The position numbers were made by a program, and so were the translations under genes. A DNA stretch of 64,000 nt from Acinetobacter parvus DSM 16617 = CIP 108168 (lineage in GTDB: Bacteria; Pseudomonadota; Gammaproteobacteria; Pseudomonadales; Moraxellaceae): contig NZ_KB849210.1 of assembly GCF_000368025.1 (NCBI RefSeq), positions 152,229-216,228 of the forward strand, read 5' to 3'. The notes under the pieces were generated by a model. That model did not search any database and was not told where the DNA came from. It was given only the letters and a program-made list of their open reading frames with translations. The first letter of the stretch is position 1; every line of letters begins with the position of its first letter. Shown here piece after piece: positions 55,684 through 64,000 of this stretch.

Positions 55684-56379
55684 TTACTTAGAAACGTTGT
55701 TTACGTCAACAGTAAGACCTGGGCCCATAGTCGAGCTTAAAGTGATCTTCTTAACGTATACACCTTTAGAGGTTGCAGGTTTTAAACGTTTTAAATCTGC
55801 AATTAAAGTTTCAACGTTTTGACGTACAGCTTCTTCGCTAAAGCCAAGTTGACCGATTGCAGCGTGGATGATACCACCCTTGTCTACACGGTAACGTGCC
55901 TGACCAGATTTAGCATTTTTAACTGCATTAGCAACATCTGGAGTCACTGTACCCACTTTAGGGTTTGGCATTAAGCCACGCGGACCAAGAATTGTACCTA
56001 ACTTACCAACAACGCGCATTGCATCAGGAGCAGCAATAACTACGTCGAAATCAAGATTTCCACCTTGAATGCTTTCAGCAAGGTCATCAAATCCCACAAC
56101 ATCTGCACCAGCTTCTTTTGCAGCTTCAGCAGCAGCACCCTGAGCAAATACTGCTACACGTACAGTTTTACCTGTACCTGCAGGTAAAGTCGTCGCACCA
56201 CGAACAACCTGATCAGATTTACGTGGATCAACACCAAGGTTTACAGAGATGTCTAATGATTCTTTGAACTTCGCAGCTGGAAGGCTGTTAAGAACTTGTA
56301 CCGCTTCTTCCAAAGTATAAACTTTGTTTGCCTCTACAGCAGCAGCAATGGCTTTTTGACGTTTAGTTAACTTTGCCAT
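55684..56379 (-). CDS. rplA: 50S ribosomal protein L1
   Basis: 231 residues. SLDISVNLGVDPRKSDQVVRG near 40, AGADVVGFDDLAESIQGG, LGTILGPRGLMPNPKVGTVT and the C-terminal PATSKGVYVKKITLSSTMGPG are the L1 motifs. It binds 23S rRNA at the L1 stalk and is a translational repressor of the rplKA operon in related bacteria. It starts three bases after the rplK stop. Confidence 0.97.
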   Translation of the reverse strand: MAKLTKRQKAIAAAVEANKVYTLEEAVQVLNSLPAAKFKESLDISVNLGVDPRKSDQVVRGATTLPAGTGKTVRVAVFAQGAAAEAAKEAGADVVGFDDLAESIQGGNLDFDVVIAAPDAMRVVGKLGTILGPRGLMPNPKVGTVTPDVANAVKNAKSGQARYRVDKGGIIHAAIGQLGFSEEAVRQNVETLIADLKRLKPATSKGVYVKKITLSSTMGPGLTVDVNNVSK

Positions 56380-56382
56380 GTC

Positions 56383-56811
56383 TTATAGCTCCACTTCCAA
56401 GCCCATAGAACGTGCAGAACCAGCAATGGTACGCACACGAGCGTCTAAATCAGCACCAGTTAAATCTGGTTCTTTAGTAGTCGCAATTTCTTCCAATTGA
56501 GCACGAGTCAACTTACCAACTTTAGTTTTGTTCGGTACAGAAGAACCCTTTTGAATACCAGCAGCTTTCTTAAGAAGAATAGATGCAGGTGGAGTTTTCA
56601 TGATGAATGTGAACGATTTATCGTTGTACACAGTGATCACGACAGGAATTGGCAAGCCAACTTCAAGTTTTTGTGTAGCAGCATTGAATTCTTTACAGAA
56701 TGCCATGATGTTTACACCACGTTGACCTAAAGCAGGACCAATTGGTGGAGATGGATTTGCTTTACCAGCTGGAACTTGCAGCTTGATATAGCCGTCAATC
56801 TTCTTAGCCAT
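56383..56811 (-). CDS. rplK: 50S ribosomal protein L11
   Basis: 142 residues. KLQVPAGKANPSPPIGPALGQRGVNIMAFCKEFN, then FTFIMKTPPASILLKKAAG and TIAGSARSMG at the C-terminus. L11 sits at the GTPase-associated centre and is needed for RelA-dependent responses. It is 113 bp downstream of nusG. Confidence 0.97.
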   Translation of the reverse strand: MAKKIDGYIKLQVPAGKANPSPPIGPALGQRGVNIMAFCKEFNAATQKLEVGLPIPVVITVYNDKSFTFIMKTPPASILLKKAAGIQKGSSVPNKTKVGKLTRAQLEEIATTKEPDLTGADLDARVRTIAGSARSMGLEVEL

Positions 56812-56923
56812 TGAAAATTACCTCTGGGTACAGACGCCGTCAGGCTCCCCAAAAAATTAAACAACACCAAAGTGTTAGAACAACAATGCCCGATCAAATC
56901 GGGCGCTTACCAACCAACTCAAA

Positions 56924-57457
56924 TTAAATCGTTTTTTCGACTTGTCGAAACTCAAGTTCAACTTGCGTTGGTCGATTAAATACATTAATCGTCAACGTTA
57001 AACGCGACTTTTCGTACTGAACTTCCTCCACGACTCCTTTAAAGTCAGTGAACGGACCATCAATAACGAGTAATTCTTCACCTGGTTCAAACATCGTCTT
57101 AGGACGCGGTGCTTCACCAGTATTACGTACACGAGCAAGAATCGCATCAGCTTCACGTTGAGAAATTGGTGCTGGTTTTTCTGGCGTACCGCCGATAAAA
57201 CCAAGAACCTTTGGACATTCTTTTACAATGTGCCAAGTATCATCATTCATTTCCATTTCGACTAACACATAGCCTGGAAAGAATTTACGTTCAGATTTAC
57301 GTTTCTTACCGTCCTTCATTTCAACTACTTCTTCAGTAGGAACTAGGACTTCACCAAAGCTGTCAGCTACCGTGCTACGTTGAATACGTTCATTAAGCGA
57401 ACGCATCACTTGTTTTTCAAAACCTGAATAGGCATGAATAATATACCAACGTTTCAT
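56924..57457 (-). CDS. nusG: Transcription termination/antitermination protein NusG
   Basis: 177 residues. The NGN domain (MKRWYIIHAYSGFEKQVMRSL, FFPGYVLVEM) is followed by a C-terminal KOW domain (DGPFTDFKGVVEEVQYEKSRLTLTINVFNR). It binds RNA polymerase and couples to Rho or ribosomal S10. It follows secE by seven bases, as usual. Confidence 0.97.
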   Translation of the reverse strand: MKRWYIIHAYSGFEKQVMRSLNERIQRSTVADSFGEVLVPTEEVVEMKDGKKRKSERKFFPGYVLVEMEMNDDTWHIVKECPKVLGFIGGTPEKPAPISQREADAILARVRNTGEAPRPKTMFEPGEELLVIDGPFTDFKGVVEEVQYEKSRLTLTINVFNRPTQVELEFRQVEKTI

Positions 57458-57464
57458 GGCGCTC

Positions 57465-57902
57465 TTACCCGATAATTAACTTAATAAACCAACCTAACCC
57501 ATAATCAAAGCACCACAACACTAGAGATGCAATAATTACTACCAAGAGCACCTGCCACGAAGTGGTGATCGTCTCTTGTTTCGTCGGCCAAGTCACTCGA
57601 CGCAGTTCAATTCGTGCATCTTGCAACAAGCGCACAAAGCCTTTACCTTGATGGGTGGCGTATAATAAACCTAAAGCGACAACGATACAAGCCAAAATTA
57701 CCCCAACGCGCACCCAAATATCATTTGCAGGCGCCCAATAGGCAGGTAAATGCTGATTTACCAATGCAGAACCGATTAGCAAAGCAATAGCAACCAACCA
57801 CAGGACAGCATCCAATGGCGAACTTGAACTTACAACTTCTGCATTATTTCTTTGAGGGATTGGCGCGTCGCTTAATGCGTCACGCGATTTATCATTCGAC
57901 AT
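57465..57902 (-). CDS. secE: Preprotein translocase subunit SecE
   Basis: 145 residues, gammaproteobacterial three-helix SecE. Helices are near 27-45, 55-78 and 112-135; the third follows the conserved amphipathic ARIELRRVTWPTKQETITTSW motif. It is an essential part of the SecYEG translocon. Confidence 0.96.
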   Translation of the reverse strand: MSNDKSRDALSDAPIPQRNNAEVVSSSSPLDAVLWLVAIALLIGSALVNQHLPAYWAPANDIWVRVGVILACIVVALGLLYATHQGKGFVRLLQDARIELRRVTWPTKQETITTSWQVLLVVIIASLVLWCFDYGLGWFIKLIIG

Positions 57903-57978
57903 TTTTTTACTCGTCGTTGAATTCGCGACTTATTATATGACAACTTAGCCAGAATCAAGCTTTTTTATTTAAAAAAAG

Positions 57979-58054
57979 TGGCAGGCCAGGAGGGACTCGA
58001 ACCCCCAACATTCGGTTTTGGAGACCGACGCTCTACCAATTGAACTACTGACCT
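57979..58054 (-). tRNA. tRNA-Trp (CCA)
   Basis: A 76-nt cloverleaf with the CCA anticodon in GTCTCCAAAACC, T-loop GGTTCGAGTC and an encoded CCA. It lies between tuf and secE. Confidence 0.97.
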
Positions 58055-58060
58055 ATTAAG

Positions 58061-58088
58061 CAAATCGAAAGCCGAAGCTTTCGATTTG
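58061..58088 (-). terminator. UUCG-capped hairpin between tuf and tRNA-Trp
   Basis: A 12-bp perfect stem CAAATCGAAAGC/GCTTTCGATTTG with a TTCG loop closed by C-G on the minus strand. No T run follows, so it is a processing or mRNA-stabilising hairpin, or a weak terminator, between tuf and tRNA-Trp. Confidence 0.55.
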
Positions 58089-58108
58089 AGTCTAACACAG
58101 TATGGAGC

Positions 58109-59299
58109 TTATGCAGTTACTTTCGCAACAACACCAGCACCTACAGTACGACCACCTTCACGGATTGCAAAACGTAGACCTGGGTCCATTGCGATCGGGT
58201 GGATTAACTCTACTGACATTTCTACGTTGTCACCAGGCATTACCATTTCTACGCCATCTTGTAGTTTGATCGCGCCAGTTACGTCAGTTGTACGGAAGTA
58301 GAACTGTGGACGGTAACCGTTAAGGAATGGAGTGTGACGACCACCCTCTTCTTTAGAAAGTACGTATACTTCCGCATCGAATTTGGTGTGTGGCTTGATT
58401 GTACCTGGTTTAGCAAGTACCTGACCACGTTGTACGTCTTCACGCTTGGTACCACGTAGAAGAACACCACAGTTCTCACCCGCACGACCTTCGTCAAGAA
58501 GTTTACGGAACATTTCAACGCCAGTAACTGTAGTCGTTTGAGTATCACGGATACCAACGATTTCAACAGACTCACCAACTTTGATGATACCAGCTTCTAC
58601 ACGACCAGTTACTACTGTACCACGACCAGAGATAGAGAATACATCTTCGATTGGCATCAAGAATGCTTTATCGATTGCACGCTCTGGTTCTGGAATGTAA
58701 GAGTCAAGCGCTTCTACAAGTGCAAGAACTGATTTCTCACCATATTCGCCATCATTGCCGTTCAATGCTTGAAGCGCTGAACCACGGATGATTGGAGTGT
58801 CATCACCTGGGAAGTCATAAGTAGAAAGAAGTTCACGAACTTCCATTTCTACTAATTCAAGTAATTCTTCATCATCAACAAGGTCACACTTGTTTAAGAA
58901 TACGATGATGTAAGGTACACCTACCTGACGAGAAAGAAGAATGTGTTCACGAGTTTGTGGCATTGGACCATCAGTCGCAGCACATACAAGGATCGCGCCG
59001 TCCATCTGAGCAGCACCAGTGATCATGTTTTTAACATAATCGGCGTGGCCTGGGCAGTCTACGTGAGCGTAGTGACGGATTGGAGAATCGTATTCTACGT
59101 GTGATGTATTAATGGTAATACCACGTGCTTTTTCTTCAGGAGCTGAGTCGATTTGTGAGTAATCTTTCGCTTCACCGCCGTAAGTTTTTGCACAGATAGT
59201 TGCAATCGCAGCAGTTAAAGTTGTTTTACCATGGTCAACGTGACCAATTGTACCCACGTTTACGTGTGGTTTATTACGTTCAAACTTAGCCTTAGCCAT
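58109..59299 (-). CDS. tuf: Elongation factor Tu
   Basis: 396 residues. GHVDHGKTTL (19-28), RGITINTSHVEY, DCPGHADYVKNM, NKCDL and SALQALNG-like motifs of the GTPase domain are followed by two beta barrels, ending in GRTVGAGVVAKVTA. It delivers aminoacyl-tRNA to the ribosome. It sits in the tRNA-tufB arrangement; a second tuf copy near the str operon is expected outside the window. Confidence 0.98.
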   Translation of the reverse strand: MAKAKFERNKPHVNVGTIGHVDHGKTTLTAAIATICAKTYGGEAKDYSQIDSAPEEKARGITINTSHVEYDSPIRHYAHVDCPGHADYVKNMITGAAQMDGAILVCAATDGPMPQTREHILLSRQVGVPYIIVFLNKCDLVDDEELLELVEMEVRELLSTYDFPGDDTPIIRGSALQALNGNDGEYGEKSVLALVEALDSYIPEPERAIDKAFLMPIEDVFSISGRGTVVTGRVEAGIIKVGESVEIVGIRDTQTTTVTGVEMFRKLLDEGRAGENCGVLLRGTKREDVQRGQVLAKPGTIKPHTKFDAEVYVLSKEEGGRHTPFLNGYRPQFYFRTTDVTGAIKLQDGVEMVMPGDNVEMSVELIHPIAMDPGLRFAIREGGRTVGAGVVAKVTA

Positions 59300-59463
59300 T
59301 TGATTTTCCTCGTTTACGTCGACACCAGTTTAGAGAAAAACAACCCTGAAAAACTTTCTTTATCGACATTCGCCTAAAAAACTAGACACCTAATACTTGA
59401 AAAGCAGACTATAATAGCCTGCTTCTTTAAATTTTGTAGATATTCTCTACTAAGCTGTATATC

Positions 59464-59538
<75 letters not shown>

Positions 59539-59549
59539 GATCTCTTCGA

Positions 59550-59625
59550 TGGAGCGGGAGACGAGGATCGAACTCGCGACATGCAGCTTGGAAGGCTGCC
59601 ACTCTACCAACTGAGTTACTCCCGC
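59550..59625 (-). tRNA. tRNA-Gly (TCC)
   Basis: A 76-nt cloverleaf with TCC in GCCTTCCAAGC, T-loop GTTCGATCC, encoded CCA, and an uninterrupted acceptor stem GCGGGAG/CTCCCGC. Confidence 0.96.
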
Positions 59626-59658
59626 ATGTTGGTACTGACCACTTATATCGAAGTCGAA

Positions 59659-59742
59659 TGGTGGTGGGAGAAGGATTCGAACCTTCGAAACTTTCGTAGC
59701 AGAGTTACAGTCTGCCCCCTTTGGCCGCTCGGGAATCCCACC
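59659..59742 (-). tRNA. tRNA-Tyr (GTA)
   Basis: An 84-nt class II tRNA with GTA in GACTGTAACTC, long variable arm, T-loop GTTCGAATC and encoded CCA. Confidence 0.96.
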
Positions 59743-59794
59743 ATATCGCACTTACTTGCAGTGCCATCCTTTATTCAACCTATCAACTTTAAGA

Positions 59795-59870
<76 letters not shown>

Positions 59871-59969
59871 TTTATCTTAGCGTTTGATACGTTTCGTATC
59901 GGAACGGTGTGCAGTTTAGCAAAACTCACACATGATGCAAGCAGTTTTTTTAGAAAAACTGCGAAAAAC

Positions 59970-61463
59970 TCATAAAATCAATCCGTTTGATGATAATTCA
60001 ACCGCTTTGATCACTGCGCGAGCTTTTATCTGGGTTTCATTCCACTCAGACTCAGGATTTGAGTCCGCCACCAGTCCCGCCCCCGCCTGTACATAGACCT
60101 TTTGATCGCGGATGACACAGGTACGGATCGCAATCGACATATCCATCTCCCCATGCCAGCCCAGATAACCGACTGCCCCACCAAATACGCCACGTTTTAC
60201 AGGCTCAACTTCGTCAATGATCTCCATTGCACGGATTTTTGGTGCGCCTGAAAGTGTGCCCGCTGGGAAAGTTGCCTTAAAGACATCCAACGCATCCACA
60301 TCATCACGCACCTCTCCCTGCACATTGGAAACAATATGCATGACGTGCGAATAGCGCTCAATCACCATTTGATCAGTCACCTGCACCTTGCCAATCTTGG
60401 AGACACGCCCCACATCATTACGCCCAAGATCAATCAGCATTAAATGCTCAGCAATCTCCTTTTCATCTGCCAGCAAGTCCTGCTCCAACGCCAGGTCTTC
60501 CTCCTTGGTCTTGCCCCGTGGTCGCGTACCCGCCAAAGGCCGTACAGTTGCAATGCCATTTTCCAGACGGGATAAAATCTCTGGCGAAGAACCCACAATA
60601 TGAAAAGGTTTCTGGTCTGTCAGGGTTTGCCCTTGCACCAAAAACAGGTAGGGTGATGGGTTGAGGTGACGCAATGCACGGTAAACCTGCAAGGCCTCAC
60701 CATCAAAATCAGACACCATCCGCTGTCCAGGCACCACCTGCATCACATCACCAGCGCGGATATATTCCTTGACCTTTTCAATGGTCTCAAGAAACCTCGC
60801 CTTACCTGTGATGGATTCAAAATGCGGTGGTGTATGCGGCTTGGCCTGTAGGCTGACAGGGATTGCAAGCAGTTGCTCCAGCTGGTCCAGCTTGGCCTGT
60901 GCCTGTACATAGGCATCTGCCTGGTTTGCATCGGCATGATGAATCAGGAACAGCGTATCTTTCAGGTTGTCAAACACAATCACGGTTTGGGACAGCATCA
61001 ACCACAAGTCAGGCAAGGTGACAGGGTCAGCTGCTGGAACATTTTTTAGTTTTGGCTCGATATAACGAATAGCGTCATAGCCCAAATATCCAACCAGTCC
61101 ACCTGTAAAGCTAGGTAGATCAGGCAATTCTTTTTGGGTGGGAACCTTAAACTGGCTTTGGAAGTCGCGAATATACTGAAATGGATCGCTACAGTCTTGC
61201 TGGGATACGGAACCATCCGCCTGCTGAACCGTGAGGATACCCGCATTGCATGAAAAGACTGTTGACTCGCCCAAGCCGATCATTGAATAACGCGCCCAGT
61301 TCTCCCCGCCTTCCACTGATTCAAATAAGTAGGCCTGCTTTTGCTCTTTAAAACGTGCGAAAACTGAGAGTGGTGTTTCTGTATCTGCCAGTCGCTGACG
61401 GTATACGGGAATGGTGTTATAGCCAGCGGCCTTGAGTTGCTCAAATTGTACGAGGGTGGTCAT
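59970..61463 (-). CDS. trpE: Anthranilate synthase component I
   Basis: 497 residues. The N-terminal domain carries the feedback-inhibitor region (residues 20-150). The chorismate-binding C-terminal domain has GDVMQVVPGQRM, the ATVRPLAGTRPRGKT loop, LIDLGRNDVGRVS, FPAGTLSGAPKIRAMEIIDE and GYLGWHGEMDMSIAIRT. With TrpG it makes anthranilate from chorismate in tryptophan synthesis. No trp leader peptide was recognised between it and gph. Confidence 0.96.
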   Translation of the reverse strand: MTTLVQFEQLKAAGYNTIPVYRQRLADTETPLSVFARFKEQKQAYLFESVEGGENWARYSMIGLGESTVFSCNAGILTVQQADGSVSQQDCSDPFQYIRDFQSQFKVPTQKELPDLPSFTGGLVGYLGYDAIRYIEPKLKNVPAADPVTLPDLWLMLSQTVIVFDNLKDTLFLIHHADANQADAYVQAQAKLDQLEQLLAIPVSLQAKPHTPPHFESITGKARFLETIEKVKEYIRAGDVMQVVPGQRMVSDFDGEALQVYRALRHLNPSPYLFLVQGQTLTDQKPFHIVGSSPEILSRLENGIATVRPLAGTRPRGKTKEEDLALEQDLLADEKEIAEHLMLIDLGRNDVGRVSKIGKVQVTDQMVIERYSHVMHIVSNVQGEVRDDVDALDVFKATFPAGTLSGAPKIRAMEIIDEVEPVKRGVFGGAVGYLGWHGEMDMSIAIRTCVIRDQKVYVQAGAGLVADSNPESEWNETQIKARAVIKAVELSSNGLIL

Positions 61464-61544
61464 GAATTTTCTCTATAGTTTCGATTTTTGTGCGTTTTCG
61501 TTTAATGCTGCTTCAAGCCCGCCATCGAAAAACCATAACAGCTT

Positions 61545-62237
61545 TCATGCCTTTCTCCTCACCAGATCTTCCTCAACTAACTCTTCCAGACTGTCCACCA
61601 CCTGTTGTGGCTGGCAGTCATGGATATTTTCTCCATGATTATAGCCATAGCTGACCACAATACAATCTATACCTGCACGTCTTGCAGCTTCCACATCATT
61701 ACTTGAGTCCCCAATCATCAGGGTTTCCGCCGCGGATACCTGACACAGCTGCATACAATGCAGTAATGGCAATGGATGGGGTTTGCGCTCAGGCAAGGTA
61801 TCACCGCCAATGACCAATTTAAAGTAATGATCAAGTTTAAGAATCTGTAATATCCCTTTTGCCAAATGTTCAGGTTTATTGGTGACACATGCCATCACCA
61901 TGTTATGGCTCTGGCAATAGTCCAGAAAAGGCAAGATACCTGTGTAGACCTGAGTATTGACACACAACTCCTGAGCATAAATGTCCACAAACGTATCCAG
62001 CAATTGCGTTTGCTGCTCAGTATTCACCTGCCCAAATATATGTTCAAGTACGGTCTCACATAGTTTTGCCGCGCCCTTACCCACCCATGCACGCACTTGT
62101 TCCTCTGTCACCAGAGGAAATTGTAGTTTTTCCAGACTCAGGTTCATGGCCCGATATAAATCGGCTGCGGAATCAACCAGTGTTCCATCCAGATCAAACA
62201 AAATAAGATGACGACTTTGTAACTGTGCAACAGACAT
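61545..62237 (-). CDS. gph: Phosphoglycolate phosphatase (HAD family)
   Basis: 230 residues. HAD motifs are LILFDLDGTLVDS (nucleophile Asp near 15), CVTNKPEH (motif II Thr), a lysine in ERKPHPLPLL and MIGDSSNDVEAARRAG. The helical cap begins at DLYRAMNLSLEKL. Gph removes phosphoglycolate, including that from DNA-end repair. It is upstream of trpE, as in many proteobacteria. Confidence 0.88.
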   Translation of the reverse strand: MSVAQLQSRHLILFDLDGTLVDSAADLYRAMNLSLEKLQFPLVTEEQVRAWVGKGAAKLCETVLEHIFGQVNTEQQTQLLDTFVDIYAQELCVNTQVYTGILPFLDYCQSHNMVMACVTNKPEHLAKGILQILKLDHYFKLVIGGDTLPERKPHPLPLLHCMQLCQVSAAETLMIGDSSNDVEAARRAGIDCIVVSYGYNHGENIHDCQPQQVVDSLEELVEEDLVRRKA

Positions 62238-62256
62238 TGAATTTACTCAGAAATAA

Positions 62257-62282
62257 AAAGGCATGCTTTCTAGCATGCCTTT
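62257..62282 (-). terminator. Terminator downstream of the FHA-domain gene
   Basis: A 10-bp stem AAAGGCATGC/GCATGCCTTT with a six-base loop and a T run on the minus strand, between the FHA gene and gph. Confidence 0.88.
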
Positions 62283-62303
62283 GATTGTAGAAGCTTAGAC
62301 TGA

Positions 62304-62927
62304 TTATTTAAAGAACAGCCAGGCAATCACCGCCAAAATCACTAAAATAATAATGGAAATCAGGCCAACTGAAGCATTTTTCTGCTGCTCTTTTTCCTGA
62401 GCCACACGGGAGACTGGCTCTTGCATAGGCATAGGCTTTGGCTCAGCAACCGCCTCAACTTGCACATTTTCTGGTATTGGTGCAGGTTTTGGGATGGAAA
62501 CCTGTTGTGGCATGCCATCACGTGTAATACGTGTTTCAGCGGCACGCTCGGCAATGCTTGGCATTCCCTGATCATGCGGTACTGTCGTTACTGGCTCAAC
62601 GTCAATTTCAGGTAAATGAGCCTTATAACGCTCAGGAGCAAGAATCATAAACATAAAACTGGCAAACTGGAGCATATCCCCATCATGCAATTCTATCTCC
62701 TGTTCCTGCTCAACACGCTCACCATTCACAAATGTTCCATTTGTAGACTTTAAATCTTTTACCCAAATATGGTCATCTCTAAACAGTAATGCAGCATGTT
62801 TTCGTGAAATATCAGTGGACTGCAACAAAATTTCAGCGTCCTGATGCCGCCCCACCAGCATGTCACGTTCGACACTAATTTCCTGCCCCGTAAATTCACC
62901 TGTAATGGCTTGCAGTTTCCAAGTCAT
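62304..62927 (-). CDS. FHA-domain protein with C-terminal membrane anchor
   Basis: 207 residues. The forkhead-associated domain (about 20-95) has the phosphothreonine-binding motifs LVGRHQDAEI, ISRKHAALL and KSTNGTFVNGERV. A Pro/Glu-rich linker (about 105-180) leads to a tail-anchor helix (LISIIILVILAVIAWLFF). FHA domains bind phosphothreonine partners. It lies next to gspD, and the link is unknown. Confidence 0.85.
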   Translation of the reverse strand: MTWKLQAITGEFTGQEISVERDMLVGRHQDAEILLQSTDISRKHAALLFRDDHIWVKDLKSTNGTFVNGERVEQEQEIELHDGDMLQFASFMFMILAPERYKAHLPEIDVEPVTTVPHDQGMPSIAERAAETRITRDGMPQQVSIPKPAPIPENVQVEAVAEPKPMPMQEPVSRVAQEKEQQKNASVGLISIIILVILAVIAWLFFK

Positions 62928-62991
62928 AGATGCCTATCCTTATCATATTTTCTTGCAATAATAACATTTTGACACAAGCGCTTCTGTGCAT

Positions 62992-64000
62992 CTACTGTGA
63001 ATACGTAGGGCGAATAGTCGTTGTTGTCACCGTATTCCTGCTCCGTTCAGTCGCCTTAGCGGGAAGCTGTATGCTTTGCCTCTGCACAGGTGGCGCATCA
63101 ACGGCAACAGGTGTGGTCACCACAACTGTCTTGCTTTGTATCGCTGTTGGAACTTTTTGATAGGGTGAGCTATTCAACACAGCTTGTTGCTGGTAAATAT
63201 CCCCCACATTTTCTGGCAATTTTGCAAAGTTGCCATTGTTGTCCATTGCAAGCTGTAGGCTGTAAAGCTGGTTATAGCGTTGCTGCGATAAACGGCGTAC
63301 ATCATCGGCATCGCCTACAATGGTTGGATGGATAAACACCAGCAGGTTGCGTTTTTCATTGCTTCTACTGTTGGCCTGGAATAAACGCCCCAGATAAGGA
63401 ATATCACTCAGTCCAGGAACACCCTGACGTGACAATGCAGTATTATCCGCAATCAGACCACCCAGCACCACCGTCTGACCATGTTCGGCAAGCACAGCCG
63501 TTTTAATGGCACGTTTATTGGTGACAAGGTCGGTTGCCTGGCCCTTATTGTTCTGAACGTCCGAAACTTCCTGTTCAACCTCAAGGCGAACTGTACCGTT
63601 TTCACCAATATGCGGAACCACCTTTAAGGTGACACCAACGTCCTTGCGCTCAACAGTGGTATAAGGGTTTACCGTACCCGAAGTTCCTGTCGATACTGAA
63701 CCTGTCACAAACGGAACGTTCTGACCAACAACGATATAGGCTTCTTCATTGTCCATCGTCACAATCGAAGGAGTGGACAAGAAATTAGATTTGGTATTGG
63801 TTTTCAAGGCTTGTATCAACGCACCATAAGCTTTGCGTGAATTCTCAAAATTACCTACCCCGAATGTAGCGCCATTGCCTTTGCTGGCATCTCCAGCAAT
63901 GGCTGCGGCTGCGCCACTTGCCCCAGCACTGGCATAACCTGCGGCAATTGATGCGAGACTTGCCCCGACATTACTAAAACTCATCAGACCAACACCACTG
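62992..64000 (-). CDS. gspD: Type II secretion system secretin GspD, C-terminal part
   Basis: The frame is open to the right edge of the window, so only the C-terminal ~336 residues are present. After a Gly/Ala/Ser-rich stretch near the window edge, the secretin domain has FLSTPSIVTMDNEEAYIVVGQNVPFVTG, VGVTLKVVPHIGENGTVRLEVEQEVSDV, VVLGGLIADNTALSRQGVPGLSDIPYLGRLF and KRNLLVFIHPTIVGD. A Gln/Thr/Val-rich tail follows. The VGQNVPFVTG and LGGLI motifs mark a GspD-type, not PilQ-type, secretin. It forms the outer-membrane pore of type II secretion. Confidence 0.9.
   Translation of the reverse strand, partial: SGVGLMSFSNVGASLASIAAGYASAGASGAAAAIAGDASKGNGATFGVGNFENSRKAYGALIQALKTNTKSNFLSTPSIVTMDNEEAYIVVGQNVPFVTGSVSTGTSGTVNPYTTVERKDVGVTLKVVPHIGENGTVRLEVEQEVSDVQNNKGQATDLVTNKRAIKTAVLAEHGQTVVLGGLIADNTALSRQGVPGLSDIPYLGRLFQANSRSNEKRNLLVFIHPTIVGDADDVRRLSQQRYNQLYSLQLAMDNNGNFAKLPENVGDIYQQQAVLNSSPYQKVPTAIQSKTVVVTTPVAVDAPPVQRQSIQLPAKATERSRNTVTTTTIRPTYSQ

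Overview
The window looks like a chromosomal segment of an Acinetobacter species (Gammaproteobacteria, Moraxellaceae). The evidence is the moderately AT-rich sequence, RpoB, RpoC, NusA and IF2 proteins of Acinetobacter type, the pilB-pilC-pilD-coaE block, the order tpiA-secG-tRNA-Leu-tRNA-fMet-rimP-nusA-infB-rbfA, and the tRNA-tuf-tRNA-Trp-secE-nusG-rplKAJL-rpoBC supercluster. Most of it is core genome. I see no prophage, insertion sequence, CRISPR array or restriction system.

Layout. 1-3303 (+) is the 3' part of an Mrp/Mnh Na+/H+ antiporter operon (C partial, D, E, F, G). 3371-10303 (-) is the translation and transcription-factor cluster: tpiA, secG, tRNA-Leu, two identical initiator tRNAs, rimP, nusA, infB, rbfA. 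10666-15096 (+) holds the type IV pilus assembly genes pilB, pilC, pilD with coaE. 15093-17230 (-) encodes a DMT permease, RlmB and PpnP. 17460-20246 (+) encodes RecN, a YqgE/AlgH protein and the RuvX/YqgF nuclease. 20247-21045 (-) is a decayed FUSC/HlyD-type efflux operon opposite an intact IclR-family regulator (21246-22019). 22256-26895 (-) holds pgsA, an acyl-CoA thioesterase, uvrC and an LpxO-type hydroxylase. 27289-30627 (+) is fadBA, the fatty-acid beta-oxidation complex.

30673-39260 is the accessory part: small membrane, lipoprotein and secreted proteins, a bacterial PH-domain protein, a divergent MerR/SnoaL-like pair with a long-spacer promoter, a FrnE-like DsbA oxidoreductase, an unrecognised two-gene module (36253-37874) and a probable outer-membrane barrel protein. 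39357-45617 holds htpG, an LprI-domain pseudogene, a Na+/H+ antiporter, an alpha/beta hydrolase, a DUF4442 protein and two paralogous glycine-zipper lipoproteins. 45781-59870 (-) is the RNA polymerase, ribosomal protein and tuf supercluster with five tRNAs. 59970-64000 (-) holds trpE, gph, an FHA-domain membrane protein and the 3' end of gspD (type II secretion secretin).

No feature here is clearly a new multigene system. The best candidates for undescribed biology are the orphan pair at 36253-37874, the MerR/SnoaL-like pair, and the palindromic sites upstream of fadB and downstream of the FrnE-like gene. The sequence also shows reductive decay (efflux operon, LprI gene, an unidentified C-terminal remnant) and abrupt codon-usage changes, inside the 38124 gene and at mnhF/mnhG, that suggest homologous recombination.
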